Source of the DNA: Alphaproteobacteria bacterium HT1-32
Lineage (GTDB): Bacteria; Pseudomonadota; Alphaproteobacteria; Rhodospirillales; HT1-32
Assembly: GCA_009649675.1 (NCBI GenBank)
Contig: WJPL01000001.1
Span: 1,012,469 to 1,076,468, forward strand
Length of the DNA: 64,000 nucleotides
Direction: 5' to 3'
The position numbers and the translations under genes are program-made. Under the pieces are notes generated by a model. It was given only the letters and a program-made list of their open reading frames with translations. It was not told where the DNA came from and did no database searches. Every line of letters starts with the position of its first letter. Positions within the stretch are counted from its first letter, which is position 1. Below, one piece after another: positions 24,131 to 32,214 of this stretch.

Positions 24131-26628
24131 TGCCGCGCTATTTTCTGAGTCGATTAAGGGTTGAGGGCTTTCGCGGTGTGAATAACCAGGGAAATCCTCT
24201 CGATATTAGCTTTAAGCCTGACGCTGTTAACTCGGTGTTTGCGATCAACGGCATTGGGAAGAGCTCGATTTTTGAGTCTTTGTACTATGCCATACACGGG
24301 ACGATTCCTAAGCTTGATGATTTAAAGGCGCACGAACGACCTCAAGATTATTATGGGAACCGATTTCACTCAGGCAATAAGGCGCTGATCGAGATCGAGC
24401 TAGCGCCAGACGACGGCGGACCAGATGTCTCTGTCAAGATAGAGCGGGACTCATCCGGCAATCGCACGGTGACTAGTCCCAGCGGGCACAGCGACCCCGA
24501 GGGTTTTCTCGACACTTTGAATGAAGCTTTCGCACTACTCGACTACCGAACATTCTCACGCTTCATAGAAGAGTCGCCTCTGGAGCGTGGGCGCACCTTT
24601 TCCGCACTACTCGGTCTTTCTGAATACTCTGACTGCCGGCAGGCATTGCAGGCCGTATCCGACACCCGCGCGGTAAACACTGATCTTGAAATGAAGGTTA
24701 TAGCCACTCAGATCGCCGGAACACAGCGGGCTCTTCAACAATCCCTTGCCTCACTCAGAAGTAGTTTCGAGAGGGTTACGGGGAAGCCTCTCGAAGACAT
24801 CCAAAAGCTCGATGAGTACGCCAGTGAAGTCACACTGGCGCTTGGAAACGTCGAACTTTTGAAGGAGGCATTCGAAGGCAAAGAGCTGAGCGATATTGAT
24901 TTCGGTGCAATCAAGGAGGTGATTAAAACTGCCGAAGGGGGAGAAAAAAGAAAAGAGCTTGAGGCAGCTATTGCCGATATAGCGACATTGGAGACATTAG
25001 CTGTTCATGACGCATCAACGATTGCCGACGAGCAGGAGAAGATCAAATCCCTTATAACTGAACGAGATTCTCTACTCGCCGCAACGCGGGGCGATCTTTT
25101 CGAGAAACTTTATGCCGCAGGTAAGGAAGTCGTCGAGAGCGAATCTTGGTCAAATGATGAACAATGTCCGCTCTGTGAGAGCGGCCTCCCGAGTTCCATT
25201 AGTGATCACATCCAGAGTCAATTGGCCCAATATGGCGCTACAGCCGCTAAGGCAAAAGAACTGGGAGATCAGTGGGAATCGTCTCATTGGCGTCAGTGTC
25301 TCTCCGATCACGAACTTTCAAGAGTCCTGAGTGTCGAAGATAAGGATCGTATTCTGTCGCGCCTAGACACTCGCATGAAATCCGGAGAGGTCAGAGACAA
25401 AGAAGCAAATGACGCTATTGGCCGAACAACAGCACTTACCGAACTTGCCTCTAAGAGGCTCGCGGAGTTGCAGGAAAAGAAGAAAGCTCTCGAAGCTGAA
25501 CTTCCAAAATCTCTTGTCCAACTGACCGAACAGGTGGAATACGGGCGGCAATTCAAAGACGCCTTGCAGAGCTTCTGGGAAGGCCAAACAGAGGAGGCGG
25601 AACAGCAAGCACGATTGGATATTCGTGAACGCTGGAAAAAATTTATCACCAAAACGTCATCTCGTTTTTCTACCGCCGAGGCCGCCTTGTCCAAGGCCAA
25701 AATTAACGACATAGACGCTGAATATAAGTCCATGTACAAGGACATCATGCAAGTTGGTGACGTAGTTCCGGACTTGCAAAGGGCTGACGACAAAGAAGAC
25801 CTGAACGTCGAGCTTAGTGATTTTCACGGTCAGCATAAGTTATCCGCGCGCGCCTTGCTCTCAGAGAGCTATCGAAACGCTCTAGCGATCTCCGTTTTTC
25901 TAGCTGCCGCCATGAAGCATTCGGGCGCGCCGCGCTTTGTCGTTCTTGATGATGTGACATCGAGCTTTGATGCAGGGCACCAATATTTCCTGATGGAATT
26001 GATACGAACGAAACTCCAGCACCCTAACAACACAGACGGTCTACAGTTCATTATCCTGAGCCACGACGGCTTGCTCGAAAAATACTTCGATAAGCAGGGC
26101 GGGACCGCTGCCTGGCACCATAATAAGCTTCAAGGCTCGCCTCCAATGGGCGATATCCTCCATCAGGCGCAGGGAGCAGACAGGTTAAAATCACGAGTGA
26201 CCACGTTGCTATCTGCCGGACAGATCAGTGAAGCCGAGCCACTGGTCAGACAATATCTGGAATACAAGCTCCAGCAGATTATCCGAAAGGTGAATATTCC
26301 AGTGCCGCTTGATTTTGCGATCAAGGACACAAACAAAATGGTGAAGAATTGTCTTGATGCGATTGAGGAGGCTATCGATCTGCATCAAAAAGCAAATTCG
26401 CTTGTGCTCGACGCTCAGCAGGTACAGGACCTTTTGAACTCCCATGTTCCGGCGATTGTTGCCAACTGGGTTAGCCACTACGCAACGGGCGGGAGCAGTA
26501 GCTTTTCAGCGCCAGTTCTTCAGGGCGTCGTTAATGCTATCGATGCGATGTCGGATTGCTTTCGGTATGACGACACTTCTGAAACACCAACCGTTCGTCG
26601 ATGGTATAGGTCGCTGTCAAAACGCTGA
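24130..26628 (+). CDS. Rad50/SMC-like ATPase with CxxC hook
   Basis: 832 residues (ATG at 24130; a GTG one codon earlier is also possible). N-terminal Walker A NGIGKSS (40-46) after the typical FRGVNNQG strand; long coiled-coil stretches at about 170-340 and 360-520 separated by CPLCESGLP (346-349, one CxxC as in Rad50 or RloC zinc hooks); ABC signature-like region LSARALLSESYRNALAISVF; Walker B FVVLDDVTSSFD (603 on, Asp607/Asp608). Such proteins dimerise through ATP and can clamp or sense DNA ends. The C-terminal 180 residues after the ATPase core are helical and unassigned. Last gene of the chain; the next gene is convergent and 21 bases away. Confidence 0.9.
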   Translation: MPRYFLSRLRVEGFRGVNNQGNPLDISFKPDAVNSVFAINGIGKSSIFESLYYAIHGTIPKLDDLKAHERPQDYYGNRFHSGNKALIEIELAPDDGGPDVSVKIERDSSGNRTVTSPSGHSDPEGFLDTLNEAFALLDYRTFSRFIEESPLERGRTFSALLGLSEYSDCRQALQAVSDTRAVNTDLEMKVIATQIAGTQRALQQSLASLRSSFERVTGKPLEDIQKLDEYASEVTLALGNVELLKEAFEGKELSDIDFGAIKEVIKTAEGGEKRKELEAAIADIATLETLAVHDASTIADEQEKIKSLITERDSLLAATRGDLFEKLYAAGKEVVESESWSNDEQCPLCESGLPSSISDHIQSQLAQYGATAAKAKELGDQWESSHWRQCLSDHELSRVLSVEDKDRILSRLDTRMKSGEVRDKEANDAIGRTTALTELASKRLAELQEKKKALEAELPKSLVQLTEQVEYGRQFKDALQSFWEGQTEEAEQQARLDIRERWKKFITKTSSRFSTAEAALSKAKINDIDAEYKSMYKDIMQVGDVVPDLQRADDKEDLNVELSDFHGQHKLSARALLSESYRNALAISVFLAAAMKHSGAPRFVVLDDVTSSFDAGHQYFLMELIRTKLQHPNNTDGLQFIILSHDGLLEKYFDKQGGTAAWHHNKLQGSPPMGDILHQAQGADRLKSRVTTLLSAGQISEAEPLVRQYLEYKLQQIIRKVNIPVPLDFAIKDTNKMVKNCLDAIEEAIDLHQKANSLVLDAQQVQDLLNSHVPAIVANWVSHYATGGSSSFSAPVLQGVVNAIDAMSDCFRYDDTSETPTVRRWYRSLSKR

Positions 26629-26649
26629 TGCACACTTAGGCGTCGAGGA

Positions 26650-27261
26650 CTAGCAATCGTCTCTGATCTGGAGGTCAGCGGCGAGCCCTTCGTTTTCAAT
26701 CATATCGACGGTTCCATCCGGCTTCACTTCAAACTTGGCAGCAGACAGCTGGTTTGCATATAGAACTGTCGCCTCTAACAGAAAATGGCCCTGTTCTGTC
26801 TCGCTCTTGATCACCACAGGCTTGAGTTCGCGCTCGAATACGCGGCGCGTTTGCTCCGTCAAATCTAAAGGGACGATGGGGTCGTCAATGCTTTCGGCGA
26901 CCAAGAACGGTCCGTGGTCGGATTCGATGAAAAAGCCGAGAAACCTCAGATATTCGACAACATTATCTCTCGTGAGGTTGATTGAGACTTTGGCGTTGTA
27001 CTCGTGAATCGCGATTGAATGACCATCGAGCGGGTAGAGCTCGTCTTGCTCCATCAGAAAGTAGAGAGGCGGTTGGTCGTTACTCCCGCCGGTATCGGTG
27101 AGCCTAATCAGAGGTGCGTCTTGGTAGAACGGCAGCGGACATTCATGTGCCCGAGCCGCGTCTGTTAGTTTCGGGTATTTAGCGCCTGCATCCCTAACGG
27201 TTCCTATGATTTTGTTCGCGAGTGCGGCGGGAACGTCCCGCCATTTCTCTTCTTCATACAT
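26650..27261 (-). CDS. Unknown 203-residue protein between defence modules
   Basis: Starts at MYEEEKWRDVPAALANKIIG, with a beta-rich C-terminal half (HFLLEATVLYANQLSAAKFE, VKPDGTVDMIENEG). No membrane segment, metal site or known catalytic motif is visible, and I do not recognise the family. Convergent with the SMC-like ATPase gene and 45 bases downstream of the AbiEii gene's end on the same strand, so it may be co-transcribed with AbiE or may have its own promoter. Context alone suggests a defence-linked role. Confidence 0.7.
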   Translation of the reverse strand: MYEEEKWRDVPAALANKIIGTVRDAGAKYPKLTDAARAHECPLPFYQDAPLIRLTDTGGSNDQPPLYFLMEQDELYPLDGHSIAIHEYNAKVSINLTRDNVVEYLRFLGFFIESDHGPFLVAESIDDPIVPLDLTEQTRRVFERELKPVVIKSETEQGHFLLEATVLYANQLSAAKFEVKPDGTVDMIENEGLAADLQIRDDC

Positions 27262-27306
27262 GTGCTGTTTCCCTTAATTCCAGCGGCTTGAGTTATTCAT
27301 CCGAGT

Positions 27307-28224
27307 TCAGTGATCAAGTTTCCGCTCAAGGCTTTCGACAAGTTTCGAGCGAGCGTCCGCTCTTAGCTTGTCGAGATTGATCTGCCGCCATCTGATTGCA
27401 GGCAAATCAGGGACATGCTCAAGCTCGAGAAGGTTCCAATCCGGCTCGCCGCGTTCGAAGCCAATCAGGAACCTGCGATGATCATCGGGCATGTTGCCGA
27501 CAATCTCCTTGATCAATGTCTCGCGTGTATCAAGTAGCGTTTCAAGCGGCACGGGCTCTTCGGTCATTCCTGCAAAGCCGCGATCATATTCGCGGGATAT
27601 ATCTTTTAGTGTCGGGCCGATTACTTCGTGCATCGGACGATCATGGCTCAAAAGATAGACGATGAAGGCACGGCGCAAATCATCCGTGATGCCTTCATTG
27701 GCCAGCAGGTCGCGCACGTCGAAGAGGTCGCGCGGATGTTGCCGGTCGAGGGCGGCGACGATCTTGCCGCCATAGAGATCGGCAAACGAGACGAGCTTCA
27801 TTTCTGCGAACCCGAAATTGTCTTCGACGCTGGGAGAGACGGTTCGCGTCTCCGCTTCGAATACACAGCCTCTTAAAACCGGCGTGACTTCGATCTTGAT
27901 CTGGACGCCATCACCACGCGCGAGCAGTTTCGTCACGGTTCCTTCAGCGTTCGGCATTCCCGGCGTTATATCTTCTGCCGGTGATCCCGAGCCCGCAGTT
28001 TCGGCGATCCGCTTCATCGCAGCGTCAATGGCGCTCAGGGAGTCCTCTCTCGACTGGACCGGCAGGTAGGTCAGGTCGATATCGACCGACAGGCGGGGCA
28101 GATCACGGACGAATAGATTGATCGCGGTTCCGCCTTTAAGGGCAAAACAGTCTTCTTCGGCTACGAAGGGCAGTACGCGAACAAGAAGCGATACCTGTTT
28201 TCTGTACTGGTCACTGAACGGCAT
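27307..28224 (-). CDS. abiEii: AbiEii-type nucleotidyltransferase toxin
   Basis: 305 residues of the DUF1814/AbiEii family. The nucleotidyltransferase motif is plain: ALKGGTAINLFVRDLPRLSVDIDL, with Gly31-Gly-Thr and the metal-binding Asp48-Ile-Asp50. Family members are GTP- or NTP-dependent nucleotidyltransferases that add nucleotides to tRNA and stop growth in abortive infection (type IV toxin-antitoxin). Starts inside the last 14 bases of the AbiEi gene, the usual overlap of the pair. A conserved Lys/Glu-rich middle (NFGFAEMKLVSFADLYGGKI) fits the family. No truncation is seen. Confidence 0.93.
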   Translation of the reverse strand: MPFSDQYRKQVSLLVRVLPFVAEEDCFALKGGTAINLFVRDLPRLSVDIDLTYLPVQSREDSLSAIDAAMKRIAETAGSGSPAEDITPGMPNAEGTVTKLLARGDGVQIKIEVTPVLRGCVFEAETRTVSPSVEDNFGFAEMKLVSFADLYGGKIVAALDRQHPRDLFDVRDLLANEGITDDLRRAFIVYLLSHDRPMHEVIGPTLKDISREYDRGFAGMTEEPVPLETLLDTRETLIKEIVGNMPDDHRRFLIGFERGEPDWNLLELEHVPDLPAIRWRQINLDKLRADARSKLVESLERKLDH

Positions 28225-29071
28225 CGAGGTCCTCCGGAATAGTTATCCGGTAGACCGGATCGAACTTGCCGCCGCGCACCAGCATGCGATCACCCGAGCC
28301 GAGATCAATCGCCTCGCGTTCAAGATGCTTGCTCCAGGCATGTTTGTGCCGGTCCGTAAAAAACAGGAAGAGCCGTTTGACCTTCACGCTATGACAATCG
28401 GCGAGGAGCTTGTTCAAGCGTCTCGGGCTGAGGGATGCGAGCCCCTCAAAGAGTTTGTCTGTTACATGGAAGCTCTCTTTGTCCGGCAGCTCGTCCAGCA
28501 GTTCGAAGATCGCCCGCTCCAATGTTGAGACTGTCAGAGGCCAGTCCCACTGACCCCACGGCAGCACATTGAACCCACCATGCAGGGGATCGGCATTTAT
28601 CGACCGGTCGGTTTTGATGTTCCAGCTCAGGCTGGTCAGGCCCCGCGTGATTGGCTGATTGCGAAACAGGCGGGTGCTCTTGTGGAAGTTAAATTTCTGA
28701 TCCAGCGGTAGCTTGCCCATCCAGCCGGGAAGCGTCTGGTCGCCATAGAGGTGAACCTCACGCACGTCATGTGAGAGGAAATGGGCGTAGCCCTGTAGTT
28801 CCAAAGCCGTGCGGCCACCGACAATGACTGGAAACTCCATCAAAGTCTGGAGCGATATAACGACCTGTTCCCATTTGAGAGGGCTGCCCGAGGCACCATA
28901 AGGGCGTCTGAAGACGCCGCGTGCCGGTTGTTCGAGCCAGTCGCTCTTGAGATATTGAGAGCGGAGTGAGCTGGAATAGCCGTGCCCGGTGAGCCAGTTT
29001 GCTGTGACCAGCAACCCTTCCGGCACCTTTTGCTCCAGGAGCTTTAACTTTGTCGGTTTTTGCTCATTCAT
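28211..29071 (-). CDS. abiEi: AbiEi-type antitoxin and repressor
   Basis: 286 residues from the ATG at 29071 (MNEQKPTKLKLLEQ); an upstream TTG would add 12 residues but has no ribosome site. The N-terminal winged helix-turn-helix (VPEGLLVTANWLTGHGYS, LRSQYLKSDWLEQPARGVFR) and the following DUF2138-like antitoxin domain are typical of AbiEi, which represses the abiE promoter by binding inverted repeats and counters AbiEii. It overlaps abiEii by 14 bases. The start codon lies in a TATTTTACACAGTAT segment that also appears, in similar form, before the Mrr-like operon. Confidence 0.9.
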   Translation of the reverse strand: MNEQKPTKLKLLEQKVPEGLLVTANWLTGHGYSSSLRSQYLKSDWLEQPARGVFRRPYGASGSPLKWEQVVISLQTLMEFPVIVGGRTALELQGYAHFLSHDVREVHLYGDQTLPGWMGKLPLDQKFNFHKSTRLFRNQPITRGLTSLSWNIKTDRSINADPLHGGFNVLPWGQWDWPLTVSTLERAIFELLDELPDKESFHVTDKLFEGLASLSPRRLNKLLADCHSVKVKRLFLFFTDRHKHAWSKHLEREAIDLGSGDRMLVRGGKFDPVYRITIPEDLDAVQ

Positions 29072-29084
29072 ACTGTGTAAAATA
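29070..29084 (-). promoter_or_regulatory. Possible AbiEi box over the abiEi start
   Basis: In gene direction TATTTTACACAGTAT; compare TATATTTACACTGTAT before the gene at 30756. Similar sequence and orientation in front of two defence operons. Confidence 0.35.
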
Positions 29085-29163
29085 GCATATTTATAAAGTA
29101 ACTTCAATATGGACTTTACGTCTTAGAAAAATTGCTAAGCCAAACTATGCGAAAAATTGATTT

Positions 29164-29179
29164 GGTAAAGTGATTTACC
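29164..29179. promoter_or_regulatory. Perfect palindrome upstream of abiE
   Basis: GGTAAA-GTGA-TTTACC, 93 bases before the abiEi start. AbiEi proteins bind inverted repeats in their promoter, so this is a candidate operator. Confidence 0.45.
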
Positions 29180-29215
29180 CGTTGGGGCGGGATTAAGCCA
29201 TGCAGGTCAGCGCTC

Positions 29216-30175
29216 TTACTGCACCTTCTCCAGAACCCAATCGGCCAGACCGGTCTTAAGCGTCATGTCGGCCACCCTTGGCCCGGTCCAGACAAAGATA
29301 TCGGGATGATCGGATTGCAAATCGCTCTTGGCCGTGTGGCAAACAAAGAACATCTGCTTGTAACCGCTATTTGCCTCAAAGCCTGCCTCGTAATCGCTCA
29401 GCGTCTTTTGATTGGCCTGGGATTTGACCTGTGCGAATGAGCGTTCACCCGTAACAGGGTTTTCAAGCTCGAACTCGATCATCTTCTGGCTTCCGCCAAC
29501 GCGAGAAATCCGGGGCCATCCGGAACGCTGGAAGATCAGATCGATCAGCGTCTCAAAATCTTTCCAGTAAAGCCGGTCAACGACCTGTTCAAGGCTTTGC
29601 ACGAGGGCTTCGCGGCACGCAAGCGCGTCTTTGACCTTCGGGTCCATTTCATCGTTGATGATGCGCAGAACAGCGTCAGCACTATCGATGTTGCAGATCG
29701 TTCCCCGAAAACCCGATGCCGTTTTCGTCACATAACCGGGGAGAGAGCGCATATGTAATGGTCGACCATTGATGTTTGTGTTTTGCCAGGAACCGATGCA
29801 AGTCCGGTAGCGGGACGGGCCGAGTCGTTCAGGCGCGATGGTCTGCCAATCCGGATCAAGGCACATCGCCACGGCAGTGTCCGCAAAGCACCACCACAGA
29901 TCGCCGTCTATAAACGTGATCCATAAACAACTCTCCGGTTGCTCGTAGAAGTCTTTGACTTGTCGCATGTGATTGCTGGCGACAAAGGCTTTGTGGCCTG
30001 CATCCAGAAAAGATTGGTGAATAGCATCCCAATTCCCCCTGCAGCAGGCCTCATCCGATGCTTCGTGGTAGCCGAGATAGAGTCGACCTTCTTTGAGTGC
30101 CTGTTTCTCATAGCCCCCGCCACCGCCAAGCTTGATGAAGCGTACCGTGCTCGCCTTGATCTTGTCTGCCGTCAT
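29216..30175 (-). CDS. Mrr-like restriction endonuclease, possible type IV restriction
   Basis: 319 residues. The C-terminal third has an Mrr-type PD-(D/E)XK domain: helix DFETLIDLIFQRSGW, then RVGGSQKMIEFELENP and SFAQVKSQANQ with Gln249-Val-Lys251 as the catalytic QxK. The N-terminal 190 residues (IKLGGGGGYEKQALKEGRLY, WITFIDGDLWWCFAD) form a separate domain rich in aromatic residues that could read a modified base, as in modification-dependent enzymes; this reading is inferred. The ATG overlaps the stop of the upstream gene by 4 bases, making a two-gene operon. Confidence 0.85.
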   Translation of the reverse strand: MTADKIKASTVRFIKLGGGGGYEKQALKEGRLYLGYHEASDEACCRGNWDAIHQSFLDAGHKAFVASNHMRQVKDFYEQPESCLWITFIDGDLWWCFADTAVAMCLDPDWQTIAPERLGPSRYRTCIGSWQNTNINGRPLHMRSLPGYVTKTASGFRGTICNIDSADAVLRIINDEMDPKVKDALACREALVQSLEQVVDRLYWKDFETLIDLIFQRSGWPRISRVGGSQKMIEFELENPVTGERSFAQVKSQANQKTLSDYEAGFEANSGYKQMFFVCHTAKSDLQSDHPDIFVWTGPRVADMTLKTGLADWVLEKVQ

Positions 30176-30756
30176 GATGCCCTCAGCATACGTTTAAGTT
30201 CTCTCAGGGCGTAGCCTTTGTTGCCGACTTCTTCGCGAACCTGGCGGACATCAATGCCATAAACGATATGGCCGCGTAGCGTCGTTGCGAACGACGCCCA
30301 AAACTTCCACTGTCCACCATCATCCGGGGCGGGCAGTTTGTCCGTGTCCCGGTGGCCAGCAAAACAAAGTGACCTTGGATTCTTCGAGCTGCGAAAGACG
30401 CTCAGCCGCTGCCAGTCATCCCGACGATAGCGCGTTCCCTTGGCAAAAACCGCTGACGCGATCGTCACGTTCTGTTTGTCGATTTCGTAGCCATGAGCTT
30501 CCATGACCTGCCTGACCATGTGGCCGATCATCTGCTTCACCCTATCGTCGAGAATTTCTTCGCCGAATTCCTCCCCGAATTCCGCGAGCAGTGCTTCTTC
30601 AATGCCCGCCACGGCAGGGTTCCCGAGATCGGTCGCCGTATCCATACGGGTCACGATGTCGGGCCGGTTCAAGAAGGGCCAGAGCTTCTTGCCAAGCGGA
30701 GTTTGCGCCAGGCTTTTGAAGTTGCCAGGATCGTATTCAAGCGTTTTTCTTTCCAT
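30172..30756 (-). CDS. Unknown partner of Mrr-like nuclease
   Basis: 194 residues from the ATG at 30756 (MERKTLEYDPG), which has GGAG 6 bases upstream; earlier starts lack it. Mixed helical protein, with EEALLAEFGEEFGEEILDD and RVKQMIGHMVRQVMEAHGYE, and a basic C-terminus. No family recognised. The C-terminal part (TRYRRDDWQRLSVF) with spaced Arg/Lys could bind DNA. Translationally coupled to the nuclease, so probably a specificity, antitoxin-like or regulatory subunit. Confidence 0.75.
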   Translation of the reverse strand: MERKTLEYDPGNFKSLAQTPLGKKLWPFLNRPDIVTRMDTATDLGNPAVAGIEEALLAEFGEEFGEEILDDRVKQMIGHMVRQVMEAHGYEIDKQNVTIASAVFAKGTRYRRDDWQRLSVFRSSKNPRSLCFAGHRDTDKLPAPDDGGQWKFWASFATTLRGHIVYGIDVRQVREEVGNKGYALRELKRMLRAS

Positions 30757-30808
30757 GATTTTCTCCATCGATTGACGGCGCATCATACACATGCACCAAA
30801 TTAATACA

Positions 30809-30822
30809 GTGTAAATATACAC
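30809..30822. promoter_or_regulatory. Perfect palindrome before the Mrr-like operon
   Basis: GTGTA-AATA-TACAC, 53 bases before the start at 30756, inside an AT-rich promoter region. Part of the box shared with abiEi (30804-30817). Confidence 0.5.
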
Positions 30823-30878
30823 GGCATAAATAAAGTAGTCAATCCATTGGAATCAGACCTTGGACAAAGCGTCGCTGT

Positions 30879-31619
30879 TCAAGGCTTCTCCTCTTTCACC
30901 GCCAGCTCATTCAGATGGACCGTATCAATCGACATGAAGGCAGGAGGGATCGGGCTGTGCCAGTAGGTTTGCTGGAAATCCTTCACCGCACCGTCTTTAC
31001 CCGCAATCTGATGTCGGCGCTGACGACCCGCCGTATGCGCGATCAGATCAGCGACTTCAAGACCAGGCTCCATGTGCTCTTTCGCCATGAAACAACCCTC
31101 GACTTCGAGGAGCTTTCCGGCTCCGTTCACCAGACTCATATTGGCCAGATCGAAATCCCGCTCTACGAGCTTGTCTCCGCGACCGGAGGCCTCGAAAACC
31201 AATGCGACATCTGTTGCATCCTCGTATGTGGCGACAAGCTGCCGCATGAAATTGATCGTCACCAACGAGATTGCACGGTGCCCGTCCACGCCCTCCGGGA
31301 GCTCCGTTCTGGAATCACTCATGGTGGCAAAGCGCCAGAACGGCTGTTTCAGGAACCTGTTGATTCCCGTAATCTGGACTTTGGTTGGCCGTGATTGCTC
31401 GAAATCTGTTGCATGGAAAGGCTTGTTCGCTCCGCCCAGCCGCTCACGCTTCAGCCTGCGCCACGGCTTTTTGATCAGTTTTCGATAGTCGCGCCCCATG
31501 ACCGCGCAGCCGCCGCGTCCAAATGTCGGATTCTTCGGATCGCTGTAGTCCTCATTACCAGTCTCATCGATGAAGACCATGAGCGTCGTTGGAGTCGGGG
31601 CGAGGGTTTCGTCTATCAT
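30879..31619 (-). CDS. DUF3800 protein
   Basis: 246 residues. DUF3800 hallmarks: MVFIDETGNEDY with the first acidic pair, FHATDFEQ in the middle, and the closing GLEVADLIAHTAGRQ with Glu/Asp. The family has an RNase H-like fold and is frequent in mobile and defence islands; the conserved acidic residues suggest nuclease activity, which has not been shown here. ATG at 31619 with a weak ribosome site; an internal Met just before VFIDETG is an alternative. Stands alone, 57 bases from the Mrr-like operon promoter region. Confidence 0.88.
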   Translation of the reverse strand: MIDETLAPTPTTLMVFIDETGNEDYSDPKNPTFGRGGCAVMGRDYRKLIKKPWRRLKRERLGGANKPFHATDFEQSRPTKVQITGINRFLKQPFWRFATMSDSRTELPEGVDGHRAISLVTINFMRQLVATYEDATDVALVFEASGRGDKLVERDFDLANMSLVNGAGKLLEVEGCFMAKEHMEPGLEVADLIAHTAGRQRRHQIAGKDGAVKDFQQTYWHSPIPPAFMSIDTVHLNELAVKEEKP

Positions 31620-31722
31620 TACGTTTGAAATGATACATGAAGAATCGAGCTCGGGCCGAGATTACTCGGGAGTCTTCCCAAGCTTTCTTACCGCGCCCGC
31701 CTTTGCCTCCGGCGATAGCGTA

Positions 31723-31787
31723 CCGGGCTCTCGTGAACCGAACCCCATTTTTAAGGGTTTCGGCCATTCGGCTTCGATCCCTCGCGC
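31723..31787 (+). repeat. Dispersed intergenic repeat, copy 2
   Basis: Second copy of the element at 8716-8783; the 32-base block is 31756-31787. Here CCGAACCC and GGGTTTCGG form the stem. The stem sequence differs from copy 1 but still pairs, a sign that the hairpin matters. Confidence 0.6.
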
Positions 31788-31797
31788 GTACTATTAT

Positions 31798-32069
31798 TTG
31801 GTGAGCTTAGCCTGATAGGGCACCAGCCAGCACCCCAGTCCCGATGGTCCATACGGTCGTCGTCAAAGACTTCAAGACGCGGTTCCAAACGTTCGGTCGT
31901 GTTTTACCTGTTTTGCTCATGTGCACCTTCCTTTCCCTCGATTTGTGAGGCGTTACGTTGAAAAAACGTAGGGCTGATAGAGCCCCAAAACTAAGAAGAC
32001 CACCGAGACAGGTGATGCTAAGGGAAATCGAATCCCAACTATACAGACCTATCAGGCTAAACTCACCAA
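31798..32069. repeat. Inverted repeat pair (22 bp arms)
   Basis: 31798-31819 (TTGGTGAGCTTAGCCTGATA...) matches the reverse complement of 32048-32069 with one mismatch. The arms enclose 228 bases that include the 37-aa ORF. Either a MITE-like unit or a long-range stem. Confidence 0.65.
31807..31920 (-). CDS. Possible 37-residue hydrophobic peptide
   Basis: ATG at 31920 preceded by AAGGAAGGTGCAC, a good ribosome site; the peptide starts MSKTGKTRPNVWNRVLKSLT and ends with a 17-residue hydrophobic stretch (TTVWTIGTGVLAGALSG). A basic start followed by a membrane-seeking end is the form of small toxins or membrane regulators, but nothing more supports this. The stop codon lies inside the left arm of the 22-bp inverted repeat. 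Too short to be certain. Confidence 0.4.
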   Translation of the reverse strand: MSKTGKTRPNVWNRVLKSLTTTVWTIGTGVLAGALSG

Positions 32070-32214
32070 CCCCTTAGTGTATTGTATTTAGTGTATTTTT
32101 TCAATATTTTGCCTGCGAACAACGAAAAACAAATCAAGTCGGTTGCGTATCCCGCAACAAATCTAATTCTGGTTCGGCGCGCTTAGACAGATCAAGCTCA
32201 GGTGGCCCTTCTAA

